Assembly (NCBI GenBank): GCA_011048855.1
Contig: DSCZ01000198.1
Coordinates: forward strand, 1-15,239
Reading direction: 5' to 3'
Source of the DNA: Desulfobacteraceae bacterium
GTDB taxonomy: Bacteria > Desulfobacterota > DSM-4660 > Desulfatiglandales > Desulfatiglandaceae
DNA: 15,239 nt
The notes under the pieces: generated by a model
Told to the model about the DNA's origin: nothing
The model's input: only the letters and a program-made list of their open reading frames with translations
Database searches by the model: none
Shown here: piece by piece, positions 6,600 to 15,014 of the stretch
Numbering within the stretch: position 1 is the first letter of the stretch
Layout of the letters: every line of letters starts with the position of its first letter
Position numbers and translations under genes: made by a program

Positions 6600-9500
6600 T
6601 TACTTTCTATTTTCAAGCCTTGCCTTGCGTTTCTCATCCAATGTCAGATGATGATCGTTGATTCTATCGCCTTTGAACAGGTGATACCAAGGTGCGGATT
6701 CTACGTCCTTGCCACGATCCGTATTCCAGTTGATGTTAGGTTTGTCGCGCAGGACGCCTGCACCTTTTTTCTGCACATCCCCTACAGTCATGAACGGCCG
6801 GATGTTGAGGCGCACGCCGTCATTGAGATCCGGATCCCAACCGATTGGCTGTTTCTCGATTGGTTTCCAGCGAACGAAAATGTCGTACGGAGATTCACCT
6901 TCAAGGATCAGCTCCAGCTTTTTCTTTAGGCTTTCAGCCGCATCCAGCCTTTCCTGAGCACCGTCAACGCCACTGGCAATGTCCTGTTTCTGGCGGCTGA
7001 TCCAGTCGCCAAGATAAGTGTAGATAAGGGTTTCGAGTTTTTTGCCGTCAAGCTTGTGGTAGTTGACAAGGACCGAAAAACCATCCCGCAGGCCATCCCA
7101 GATCTGCCAGATGAACGGGCGATGATGAAACAGCTTGCAGTGCTGGCTGAAGAATTTATCCCGAAGCCAAGTCTCCAGGGTCTTACCCGCATGATCGGCG
7201 TTTTTCAGCAGTCTGGCCAAGGTGTCGTGGGACCAGGCATCGCCATATGCAGCGACCAGTAGGTTCAGCAGCCGGTCAGCAGCCGAAGCCTCGCCCCGAA
7301 CCGGCGGAATGCAGACGATGCCGTCATCATCGGCGTAAGGGAGCAAGGCTTCGCACCGCTTAACCCATTCGCGCTGCTCGTCGGCCAGCTCCATGTTCGC
7401 ATCTAACTCTGAAGGCCAACGGTAGCCCAGCAGACGGGGAACGGCGACTTGTAGTGCGGCGTCATCAGTTCGTAACGCTCCATGGGCGGTCCATTTTTTC
7501 TCCTCATCCCAAACCACGGAGCCGCAGGGGTGGCCATGGAAGATCCATTGGGTGGGATCGTCGGAGTAGGGTTTAGGCAGACCGTTGGGGTATTTTTCTT
7601 CAGCAACTTTTGCCCAGTAGTCTAGGTCGAAGGGGACTTTTGATAAGTTTCCATTAGTGACAGCAAGTTTTTTGTCAATTTGTCGAACAGCTTTGGAATA
7701 CTCATAGGATACACAATAAGACCAAAGAGCCGGCAGCAAATCGCAGGAGTGAGGCACCAAAACTCCAGTAGTATTTTCAAATGCCTGCCCAGAGTAAATA
7801 GTGCACTCAAGCTTTTCACCCATCAGTTTAAACAAAATTCCCTGTTTTCCCCAGACCTGAATCCCTGCGCGCCAAACTCCACTTTTATAACCTTGCTTAG
7901 CAAGAGCATCCATGTACGCAGCAAGTTGCCCTTCACCGCGTTCCCAGAGAAACACATTTTCACGCCCTCCATAAAATCTTGATTTCTTAATCGTTGATTG
8001 AAGATATATCCACCCTTGTATACATAAACATTCTGATTGAATTTCAGGAAAAGATAATATAAACCTTGGCTTATCGAATGATTGCATTCCTCCAGCTGTT
8101 TCAGCGACCCTGGAAACCAGTCTACTTTCTCCAACATTGCCGAGGATGACCCTGGAATCTGGATTTGTTATTTGCGCACTCTGATAAATTGAAATAATCT
8201 CAGATGATATGAGACCTTTAGCTTTATAGTTGGTAGAAAATTGCGTTGAGACATCCATTCCGGAAATTACGGTCATGTTAGTCGGTTTATATTTTCCTGA
8301 AATGAATAGACCAACGTTTACAACTTCTCCTGATATAGTTTCAAATGCACCAGTGCCTAGGATTGCTATTGCTAACAATGAAATTTTAGCGATTGTATCC
8401 TTCCTCAGATCTAATGATCGGCCGTGAAACATCCAATAATGTGGCATTACAACTCCAACAATCCCTTCAGGACAGCAAAAATCATGACATCTTTCCCAGA
8501 ATATTGTAGCTAACTCGTGTTTGCTTCTCGGATAATTCCTTTCTCCAAACAATTGAAGTAATTTAATCTGTTTTCCTCTTTTAAGGTAGGGAACATTGGT
8601 TAAAACTAAATTATATTTATTGGAAAGTAATTCAGCTGCTTGAGCTATGCCTCTTGCGACCACTCGAATTTCTGCTTTCTCAAAGTCCTTCCCGCCTGCC
8701 AACGCCTTGTTCAGTAACGGCTCAAGCTCTTCCCACTTCAATTCAAACAGCGACCCCCAAACCATACTTGCTTCCGGATTAATCAGACTGCCGAGTATCG
8801 GCGCATCCTCGAATTGCTTGTAAATCTCTTCAAGCGATATGCGCAGATTGGTGTTGTCTCCGGCCAGAGCCAGCCACTCCTCCATCTTGCCGCTGATCGA
8901 CAAACCTGAGCAAGCCACCTTAAATTCCGCTAATATTCGATAGCCACCTGCGTTCGGGTATTTCCATGCAGACAGCGCCAGCGCGAAAGCTGCCAACTCC
9001 ACACAACGCCGGTCTATTTCCAGGCCGTGGATGTTTTCAAATAATACCCGATCCACAGCTTCCCGGGCGGAGAGACCGTCGACCTCCATGCGCATGGGCA
9101 CCAGCATCAGGAATGTTGCCACCAGGAAATGGCCGGAACCGCAGCAGGGGTCGAGAGTCTTCAGGTCGGCGAGCTGTTCCGGCCAGCCGTCAAACGTGCC
9201 AGCCGCCGGTGTCCAGGTGCCATCCTCCTTTTGCACAAAGCGCAGATACTCCAGAGGCACACCGGGGATAGACGCTTTCCGGCGCAGTTCCTCTTCACTT
9301 TGGGCATTTTTGAGATCGGTTTCAGTCAGCCGTCTTGCCGCCCACCAGGCCCCCAGGGAGTTGTCGAGCAGGAAGCTGACCATGTAGGGCTCGGTGAAGA
9401 GCTGGGTTACAGCAGGTAGTTCCCGTGCACCGATCTTGACCTCGGACGCGTTAACCTCGTCTTTCCGCTTGGCCTGCCAGAACTGGTAGACCCATCCGAG

Positions 9501-10046
9501 GCTGTCGGAGGCAGTGAACACTTCCAGCGGCAGGTCGGCCACCAGACGTTCCAGTTTTTGCTGGTATTCCGGGGGCAACACAAGTTTGAATACCGGAGAG
9601 TCCAGGCGGAAGATCTGCGGCAGCATACGGGCTGCAAACCGGGCAGCCAGCTCCCAGCCGTTAGCTGCACCTTCATCTGCAGCGAGGTCTTCACACTCGT
9701 CCAGGGTCACGGGCACTGGTTCGTCCGGGTCGGGATACATGAGCAGGTTGTTTTCCGCCAGAAACCGTGCGAAAAGCATGCGGTGCCAGTGCTCGTAAGC
9801 CACCTCTTCAACCAAGCGATCAATTTCCTGCTCGCCCTTGGCGGTACGGCCGTTTCCAAGTTGCCTGGCATGTGCCCGCAACGCCCGCCTCAGTGCACGC
9901 TCCTCTTCAGTAAGGTGTGGATAAGGTGATGCCTCTCGTACAGCAAGCTCCCCAAGGGTGGCTATGGCAGCAGCTTCGGCCACTTCACGGGCCTCTCGGA
10001 CCGTCCTTTCCAGCTTATGTCTAAGGCTCTTATCGAGTGTTGACAT
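6600..10046 (-). CDS. pglX: BREX type 1 adenine-specific DNA methyltransferase PglX
   Basis: PglX (1148 aa) is the site-specific N6-adenine methyltransferase that marks host DNA and sets the specificity of the BREX system. The SAM-binding motif I is DPCCGSGHFLVA (299-310), and ENIHGLEIDRRCVELAA (337-353) follows as the motif II region. The catalytic motif IV is NVPY (484-487), a variant of NPPY with Val in the second position. A long, variable C-terminal half holds the expected target-recognition region, followed by a conserved-looking tail. Start: ATG with GAGGAAG two bases upstream, after a ~60-bp gap from brxC. Codons about 455-802 are strikingly AT-rich compared with the rest, suggesting a swapped specificity module. 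The reading frame is open throughout, so the gene should be functional. Confidence 0.95.
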   Translation of the reverse strand: MSTLDKSLRHKLERTVREAREVAEAAAIATLGELAVREASPYPHLTEEERALRRALRAHARQLGNGRTAKGEQEIDRLVEEVAYEHWHRMLFARFLAENNLLMYPDPDEPVPVTLDECEDLAADEGAANGWELAARFAARMLPQIFRLDSPVFKLVLPPEYQQKLERLVADLPLEVFTASDSLGWVYQFWQAKRKDEVNASEVKIGARELPAVTQLFTEPYMVSFLLDNSLGAWWAARRLTETDLKNAQSEEELRRKASIPGVPLEYLRFVQKEDGTWTPAAGTFDGWPEQLADLKTLDPCCGSGHFLVATFLMLVPMRMEVDGLSAREAVDRVLFENIHGLEIDRRCVELAAFALALSAWKYPNAGGYRILAEFKVACSGLSISGKMEEWLALAGDNTNLRISLEEIYKQFEDAPILGSLINPEASMVWGSLFELKWEELEPLLNKALAGGKDFEKAEIRVVARGIAQAAELLSNKYNLVLTNVPYLKRGKQIKLLQLFGERNYPRSKHELATIFWERCHDFCCPEGIVGVVMPHYWMFHGRSLDLRKDTIAKISLLAIAILGTGAFETISGEVVNVGLFISGKYKPTNMTVISGMDVSTQFSTNYKAKGLISSEIISIYQSAQITNPDSRVILGNVGESRLVSRVAETAGGMQSFDKPRFILSFPEIQSECLCIQGWIYLQSTIKKSRFYGGRENVFLWERGEGQLAAYMDALAKQGYKSGVWRAGIQVWGKQGILFKLMGEKLECTIYSGQAFENTTGVLVPHSCDLLPALWSYCVSYEYSKAVRQIDKKLAVTNGNLSKVPFDLDYWAKVAEEKYPNGLPKPYSDDPTQWIFHGHPCGSVVWDEEKKWTAHGALRTDDAALQVAVPRLLGYRWPSELDANMELADEQREWVKRCEALLPYADDDGIVCIPPVRGEASAADRLLNLLVAAYGDAWSHDTLARLLKNADHAGKTLETWLRDKFFSQHCKLFHHRPFIWQIWDGLRDGFSVLVNYHKLDGKKLETLIYTYLGDWISRQKQDIASGVDGAQERLDAAESLKKKLELILEGESPYDIFVRWKPIEKQPIGWDPDLNDGVRLNIRPFMTVGDVQKKGAGVLRDKPNINWNTDRGKDVESAPWYHLFKGDRINDHHLTLDEKRKARLENRK
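7640..8680 (-). other. AT-rich mosaic segment of pglX (target-recognition region)
   Basis: Hand counts of single 60-base rows give about 38% G+C at 8221, 33% at 8281 and 32% at 8161. Within the same gene the figures are about 63% at 9121 and 55% at 7141. The change is abrupt on both sides, near 7640 and near 8680. The segment encodes roughly residues 455-802: the motif IV area and the part of PglX where sequence specificity is expected to lie. The frame is kept across both edges. This fits homologous replacement of the specificity module by DNA from an AT-rich donor. Confidence 0.75.
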
Positions 10047-10048
10047 GA

Positions 10049-10055
10049 CTTCCTC
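10049..10055 (-). promoter_or_regulatory. Shine-Dalgarno site of pglX
   Basis: GAGGAAG ends two bases before the pglX ATG, placing its AGGA core four bases from the start codon. It supports the chosen start. The ~60-bp gap between brxC and pglX is the longest inside the operon, and no promoter or terminator is evident in it. Confidence 0.6.
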
Positions 10056-10107
10056 GAAATCATCTTTGGTGAACAGACACTTCTAAGCGAATGACCGCCT
10101 CGAACTT

Positions 10108-13100
10108 TTATCTTGGCATTACAGGGCCGTTTCCAAGTTTTTCAATGAGCATTTTTCTCACCTTTGAAAGCCAGTCGTCAATATCCGCCTCGGATTTAAG
10201 CGTGTTGGAAGGAACGGAGACAACCTGAACCTGGGGTTCCAACAGCATGGCCGCGTCCGCAAGTATCTGTGCGTACCGTCCCGACATGGCCGCGTTGCGG
10301 TCCTTAAGAGGGACGATTCCTGTATTGTCGAGGGTTTCCAGGATGGAATCGGTCGAATCGACCGCTATCTGCGGCTTTGAAGCCTCGATCAGCCCATATG
10401 GTCTACGCAGATCATAACGCTGTTCAGGCTCTAGTTGAAGCCAGTTGGCATCGTTTTCAAGCAGGTGTTCTCCTGCCTCCCATTGCGCCTCCCACTCGGC
10501 TCCCAGGCGATTTAACTCATCACGAAGGAGCTGTGTCAGATGCGCAACCAAAGGCGAAACCAAATCCGGCTCCTCAAGCAGCTGGCGCTGCTGCTCTATG
10601 GTTTTTACCTGGGCGAGAATCATCTCCGCGTTAGGGATGTCCCGGGCATGGGCAAGCAAACGCTTCAAGGTAATCCAATTCGGCCACCGGTTCCTTATGC
10701 GTTCTGCGGTTTCCTCCCAGGCTTCTATACATTCAAAAAGCTCCTCCCGCCGGTTGTATAGGGCAAGAAGCTGTTCGTTTCCAGCTGAAAGACGAATTTC
10801 CTCCAGAAAACCCGTATCCGGCCGCAGTGGTTTAGGCGCTTCCCCGCCGGCCGAATCCGCCAATTCGGTCACCTTCTGAAGGAACTGAGGAACATGCATC
10901 AGTTCTTCACCTTGCCTGGCTGCCAATCCCAGCTTCTGGAACAGCTTGCGGATCTGGATGCGCTGTGCCGTAGAGACGGTTGCCGACTCCATTTTGAAGG
11001 TAACTTTCCCGATATTTTTGCGCTCCAGTTCTCTTGGATCGATCACCTGTGCTCGGTCATCCTGAGCTCGAATCAATCCCGCCACAAGAAGCACATGGAG
11101 GCCTCCATCAACAGCATCGCGGGACCAGCCGTATGGATCCGATTCAAAATTGGCGCGAATATCGGCGCCCCTTTTCCCCCCTGCGATGAATCCCAGGATA
11201 GTTTTGCAGACCGGATTCTTCGCAGGTTCAGCATCGAAGCCGACAGCTTTAAGAGCATCCGGAGCACCTGTCCTTGCTTTGTCATAGACTTTGGACCAGC
11301 CGGCATGATCAGCGATGTGGAACTGGGGGTAAAGGCGTGCGAGGGAACTCTCTGCAGCTTCCTGGATCGTATCCCGCAGTTCAGTTCCCGGAATTTCATT
11401 CCCCCCGCCCTGAAAAACATGGGCACCTGAGAAGGCTTCACCGAGCAATTCATTCATTTTGCTTTCGGCGGTCTGCTTGGACGTCTCCATGGCCGCGCGT
11501 GCCTCAATACCTTCCGGGGTGTTCGGAACACCTCGAACATCAAGCGTAGCACTCGCTGCTTTATAATCGATCAAGGCCCGGCGAAGATCGTCAGCGGATC
11601 GCTTGGGAATGAAAACGAAAACAGTGGGAGAAGCGCTCCCTGCCTGACGGGCATCTGCGCGAACGGAGTTTTCATCGACACTCCAGCCATCACGCACCCA
11701 GATCGTGATCTGTTTTTCCGCATCGACCGGCAACTGGGCCTCAAAAACCGGATGCAGCGTGCGGGTTACACGAGAATTGCCCTGAGTCAGGGTAACGCCT
11801 CGGACTATTTCATTGAACCTACTGCGTATACGGTCATCGCGCTCTGCCTCGATGCGATGGGCAGCGCTGGTCAGGCTCGATCTCTGGCTGAGAAACTCAT
11901 CATTCCATGCAGCGCTTTCTTCCGTCTGGATGCGGTACTCGTCACCGATTTTGATGAGAAGTTCACAAGAGTCAAGAAGGCCTGGTAGCCTTGCTCTCAA
12001 CCCACTGGAACCTCCGGAGATATCATTGACAATCAGATCAGACAGGGTATCCACGGTAGCCCAGATCCCGATTTCATTGTTACTGCCAGCGAGCTTGTTG
12101 ATCAAAAAGACCAGGCCGCAGGCGCGGGCCATGAGGTTTTCGTCATCTGATCCTTTGCTCCACAACATGGTCCTTTCGTAAACCTTGCGCGGTAAGATGC
12201 GCGCCTGTAGCAGTTTTTCAGCGGAATCAAAATAAAGATAATCGCCAGGCACCACATTCCCCAGCGGTGCGTCCAGATTTGTCTGGATGACCTTGTGAAT
12301 CATGCTCAACTGATTGCGAAGCTGGCTGTCGGTTCCAGTCTGGTCAAGTACACGCAGGGTGTTTTCCCAGAACCTCCGGCGCACCGGGAGAATCGGGTAG
12401 TCCTGCGGGAAAAACGCGATGTCGTCAGGACGATGGCCAATAGTGGTGCCTGCCAGATGACGGGAAATCTCCCCCAGGTTTTTCTCCATGGTTTTGCTTA
12501 TAGGTGTTTTTGCTTCAGGTTTCTTCGCGAGGATTACCTGGCGGATGACCGCATCAACGTCGGCGTCAGAAAGTTCCACCCGCACGGTAAATCGGCCTTC
12601 CAGTTTTTTCAGGTTGCTGGTGCCGGTGACCGCCGTCTGACCCGTCCCTATGAACAGCAACTTCCCGCCAATATGTTTGCAGCAAGCCTCGACGACCTCC
12701 TGGATATCATGGGAGCGCTGGCTGTCGTCATTTATGTACTGTTGAACCTCGTCCAGAACGATGAGGGTCAACGGAAACTTGCCGCCATTGGTAAGGGCAA
12801 GACGGATGGCTTTAAGCATATCGTCCGTCGAAACGTCGTTCACATTGGGATAAAGTTGCGGAATGATTTCTACGGCGCTCAAATTCGGGGAAAATATTTT
12901 GGGTTTTACAGTACAAAGAGCTTGATAAAGGCCTTCGGCCACATGGAAGTTATCCAGTTCTTCTTCCCAATCATATCCGTTTTGAGCAACGGCATCTTTG
13001 ACCTCTTCATAAATCGCTTCCTGCCTGAGCCACATGAGAAATCTGGCGACAGGGTATTTCTCCGGAAGGCCCACTGATTTGAAAATAATGCCGAGAAGCG

Positions 13101-13551
13101 CGAGACGAACGCTTCCGCTGGCTCCAGATCCCAGGGTTCCTGAAGCAGCATGGAGACCGCCATGCCTCTTGGCTTCCATGTCGAGTTCTTTTAAAAGGTC
13201 ACGGATATGCTGCGGGAGATTCGCCACGCCACGCGCTGTGGCACCATCTTCAAAAACCGTGTTTTCCCATAACGCGCGGAGCATCTTTACCAGATGGGAT
13301 TTCCCCGATCCAAAAAACCCGCTGATCCACACTCCAGGCTGTTGAGCCTGATCGATGTTCCTGAGAAAGGTCTCCAGAATATGAGCCATTCCTTTCTCAT
13401 ATTGACCATCGCAGACAAAGGTCTCCAGTTCATATCGCAAGACTTCCAGATCATGACTGTTTCTGGAGTAGGTGACGTTTGCCACCCCTTCGTTGACAAG
13501 TTTTCTGGTGGATGGATCTTTTTGATAAATATCACGGTTAATGGTGATCAT
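10108..13551 (-). CDS. brxC: BREX type 1 P-loop ATPase BrxC
   Basis: BrxC is the large ATPase of BREX (related to PglY) and is essential for methylation and defence. The product is 1147 aa from the chosen ATG. The N-terminal part is a P-loop ATPase: Walker A GFFGSGKS (78-85) lies in WISGFFGSGKSHLVKML, Walker B LIVLDEVQQYI is at 263-273, and LLFIGTGQTAV (about 298-308) is a sensor-like strand. The C-terminal two thirds are helical and charged, as usual for the family. I prefer the ATG at 13551 because AAGGGGGGG stands three bases before it. A TTG at 13569, overlapping the brxB stop, would add six residues but has a poorer start context. It follows brxB by 14 bp and precedes pglX by ~60 bp. Confidence 0.95.
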   Translation of the reverse strand: MITINRDIYQKDPSTRKLVNEGVANVTYSRNSHDLEVLRYELETFVCDGQYEKGMAHILETFLRNIDQAQQPGVWISGFFGSGKSHLVKMLRALWENTVFEDGATARGVANLPQHIRDLLKELDMEAKRHGGLHAASGTLGSGASGSVRLALLGIIFKSVGLPEKYPVARFLMWLRQEAIYEEVKDAVAQNGYDWEEELDNFHVAEGLYQALCTVKPKIFSPNLSAVEIIPQLYPNVNDVSTDDMLKAIRLALTNGGKFPLTLIVLDEVQQYINDDSQRSHDIQEVVEACCKHIGGKLLFIGTGQTAVTGTSNLKKLEGRFTVRVELSDADVDAVIRQVILAKKPEAKTPISKTMEKNLGEISRHLAGTTIGHRPDDIAFFPQDYPILPVRRRFWENTLRVLDQTGTDSQLRNQLSMIHKVIQTNLDAPLGNVVPGDYLYFDSAEKLLQARILPRKVYERTMLWSKGSDDENLMARACGLVFLINKLAGSNNEIGIWATVDTLSDLIVNDISGGSSGLRARLPGLLDSCELLIKIGDEYRIQTEESAAWNDEFLSQRSSLTSAAHRIEAERDDRIRSRFNEIVRGVTLTQGNSRVTRTLHPVFEAQLPVDAEKQITIWVRDGWSVDENSVRADARQAGSASPTVFVFIPKRSADDLRRALIDYKAASATLDVRGVPNTPEGIEARAAMETSKQTAESKMNELLGEAFSGAHVFQGGGNEIPGTELRDTIQEAAESSLARLYPQFHIADHAGWSKVYDKARTGAPDALKAVGFDAEPAKNPVCKTILGFIAGGKRGADIRANFESDPYGWSRDAVDGGLHVLLVAGLIRAQDDRAQVIDPRELERKNIGKVTFKMESATVSTAQRIQIRKLFQKLGLAARQGEELMHVPQFLQKVTELADSAGGEAPKPLRPDTGFLEEIRLSAGNEQLLALYNRREELFECIEAWEETAERIRNRWPNWITLKRLLAHARDIPNAEMILAQVKTIEQQRQLLEEPDLVSPLVAHLTQLLRDELNRLGAEWEAQWEAGEHLLENDANWLQLEPEQRYDLRRPYGLIEASKPQIAVDSTDSILETLDNTGIVPLKDRNAAMSGRYAQILADAAMLLEPQVQVVSVPSNTLKSEADIDDWLSKVRKMLIEKLGNGPVMPR

Positions 13552-13554
13552 GAT

Positions 13555-13563
13555 CCCCCCCTT
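13555..13563 (-). promoter_or_regulatory. Shine-Dalgarno site of brxC with a G7 run
   Basis: The minus strand reads AAGGGGGGG followed by ATC and the ATG of brxC. The ribosome-binding site is therefore a homopolymer of seven G. It decides the start codon in favour of 13551 over the upstream TTG. Length changes in the G-run would alter the SD-start spacing without touching the reading frame of brxC from the ATG. Confidence 0.6.
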
Positions 13564-13565
13564 GT

Positions 13566-14117
13566 TCAATTGTCCCTGTCGGCCGTTATCGGCACGGCCA
13601 GGTAGTTCCAGCCGTCATAGCCGTCAAGCAACCTGTAATTGTTGTTATCAAAGCTGCCGGGGAAAAATACCAGAAGCCTTCCTTTGACCATTGGGGCAAG
13701 CTGGTCGACGACATCCTTGACCTTGAGAAATCCGAAAAGGGACCCCACTCCCATGATGGCCACCACGGAGTCAGGGCCGGACTGATTTTTTTCAATAAAT
13801 TCAGAAAAATTATCCATAATAAAAGTCTGGTACTTCGGAAGCGGTGTTGAAAGGAGTTCCGGTTTCTTGAAATAACTTTCAGCGTATCTTTGAGAGGTCA
13901 GCCAGTCAGCGAAGGTATCGGTCAAATCGTAGACCGCCCAGTCATGCCCGGCCTGGCGTGTAACAAGTTCAAACTCGTCGATCCTGGCCCGCAGCCATCG
14001 TTCGTCATTTTCATTGTAAACGCAGAAGATAACGCGCTGAGGAGCGGCGGCATCCCCTCTCCACGGCACGGCGATATGACTTCCGTAGGACTGGATCAAC
14101 CGCTTAATTCTGCTCAT
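13566..14117 (-). CDS. brxB: BREX type 1 protein BrxB (DUF1788)
   Basis: This 183-aa protein matches the DUF1788/BrxB family in length and in its most conserved stretches. The C-terminal half has VVAIMGVGSLFGFLKV (118-132), GRLLVFFPGSFDNNNY (146-161) and RLLDGYDGWNYLAVP (162-176). BrxB is a small core protein required for type 1 BREX methylation and defence; its biochemical role is not defined. The N-terminal half contains a Rossmann-like strand pattern (RVIFCVYN at 28-35). There is no signal peptide or membrane segment. The ATG lies inside the end of brxA (14-bp overlap), with GGAG seven bases before it, so its translation is probably coupled to brxA. Its TGA is 14 bp before the brxC ATG. 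Confidence 0.95.
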   Translation of the reverse strand: MSRIKRLIQSYGSHIAVPWRGDAAAPQRVIFCVYNENDERWLRARIDEFELVTRQAGHDWAVYDLTDTFADWLTSQRYAESYFKKPELLSTPLPKYQTFIMDNFSEFIEKNQSGPDSVVAIMGVGSLFGFLKVKDVVDQLAPMVKGRLLVFFPGSFDNNNYRLLDGYDGWNYLAVPITADRDN

Positions 14118-14907
14118 GAAGCCACTCCATTTCCTGCTCGTTCATCACGTTGGGGAAAAGCGCCTCGATGACATCCCCTACCCTTTTAAAGACAATCCAT
14201 CCTCTGCGGGAAGCAGCCTCGGCAAACTCTGCCGCCGTATCAAATGAGCAGTCCAGAAGCCTCGTATACTCGCTTGAGAAAAGAGAACGGCCACGGATGC
14301 CACATAAATAACCCAGAAGCAACGCATAGCAAACACTTCCGGACGTGGGAAGTGCGCGGGAACGGATCTTGTTTGTTCTTCCCTTGAGATGACCTGACTG
14401 GGTCCAGGTGGAATTCAGATTCTTCGCATTGGATGCAAGTTTTCCCGGACTATAGCGGCCTGGGTCAAGGTCATCCAGAAAGGTCTCCATGCTCGCGCGG
14501 GAAACCGTCGAATCTTCGGGAAGTGGAAGGATGTATTTTGCTGAAGCCCGGAGCATGGTATCCCGCGCATAGGCGCAAAGGAGGCTCAGGAGTGGATGCC
14601 CGGTTTCGTCCCGTTTCCAGAAAAAGCGTAGTGCTCGAAAAAGCAGCAGGCTCGGGTCCAGAGCATATAACTCAACCAAGTAGCGCTTTGATATCAAGCG
14701 ATTTTTATCCGTTTTTTTCCCAAGGCAGTTATCCGTCACGATCGCCCGAATATAATCGGTCCGTGGAGCATCAGGATCCTTTACGTAGTCCAAAAGCATG
14801 CCCAATTCTTTTGACATCATGGTGCGCGACACATGGGGACTGCCTTTTGGAAAAGCGAATCCGAATCTTTCCAGATGCTTTTTGCCGCTTATCATTTCCT
14901 GGGTCAT
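14104..14907 (-). CDS. brxA: BREX type 1 protein BrxA (DUF1819)
   Basis: This is the first gene of the operon (267 aa). It belongs to the DUF1819/BrxA family, small helical proteins with winged-helix-like folds that bind DNA and are accessory to BREX. Visible landmarks are RYLVELYALDPSLLLFRALRF (75-95; hydrophobic helices), RYSPGKLASNAKNLNSTW (151-168), SGHLKG (171-176) and the C-terminal GWIVFKRVGDVIEALFP (236-252). It looks longer than the roughly 200 residues I recall for the E. coli protein. The ATG has only a weak ribosome site: GAGAG about 12 bases upstream, partly inside a small hairpin. The hydrophobic patches are too short and charged to be convincing membrane spans. The identity is supported strongly by brxB directly downstream. 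Confidence 0.92.
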   Translation of the reverse strand: MTQEMISGKKHLERFGFAFPKGSPHVSRTMMSKELGMLLDYVKDPDAPRTDYIRAIVTDNCLGKKTDKNRLISKRYLVELYALDPSLLLFRALRFFWKRDETGHPLLSLLCAYARDTMLRASAKYILPLPEDSTVSRASMETFLDDLDPGRYSPGKLASNAKNLNSTWTQSGHLKGRTNKIRSRALPTSGSVCYALLLGYLCGIRGRSLFSSEYTRLLDCSFDTAAEFAEAASRRGWIVFKRVGDVIEALFPNVMNEQEMEWLHEQN

Positions 14908-14921
14908 CTTATCATTTTACT

Positions 14922-14934
14922 CTCGTATTGCGAG
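14922..14934 (-). promoter_or_regulatory. Small hairpin in the brxA leader
   Basis: CTCG and CGAG flank five bases. On the transcript this forms a 4-bp hairpin whose 3' arm overlaps the only SD-like string (CGAGAG) ahead of brxA. It might dampen translation of the first gene, but a 4-bp stem is weak and could be chance. Confidence 0.25.
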
Positions 14935-14984
14935 CCGGTTGCTGGTCTGCATTTGGTTCACATGAAATGGTTCTCGGAAGTTGA

Positions 14985-15014
14985 ATAGTACCTACATGAT
15001 TCAGTAGATGTCAA
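14985..15014 (-). promoter_or_regulatory. Probable BREX operon promoter with an internal dyad
   Basis: On the minus strand a perfect -35 TTGACA (15009-15014) is followed by an 18-bp spacer and TACTAT as -10 (14985-14990). Transcription would start near 14978, giving a leader of about 70 bases before brxA. The -35 overlaps the stop codon of the upstream partial gene. The spacer holds CTAC (14992-14995) and GTAG (15004-15007), with a further TGA/TCA pairing between them, so a repressor could sit between -35 and -10. No regulator gene is visible to match it. Confidence 0.6.

Noticed and set aside
7622..8137. Frameshifted or fragmented pglX suggested by short frames in the AT-rich part
   Set aside because: The 1148-codon frame is continuous through this segment. 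The short frames are in other phases and have no coding character.
13552..13569. TTG start giving a 1153-residue BrxC
   Set aside because: The ATG at 13551 has AAGGGGGGG at a suitable distance, while the TTG is a rare start and has no comparable site.
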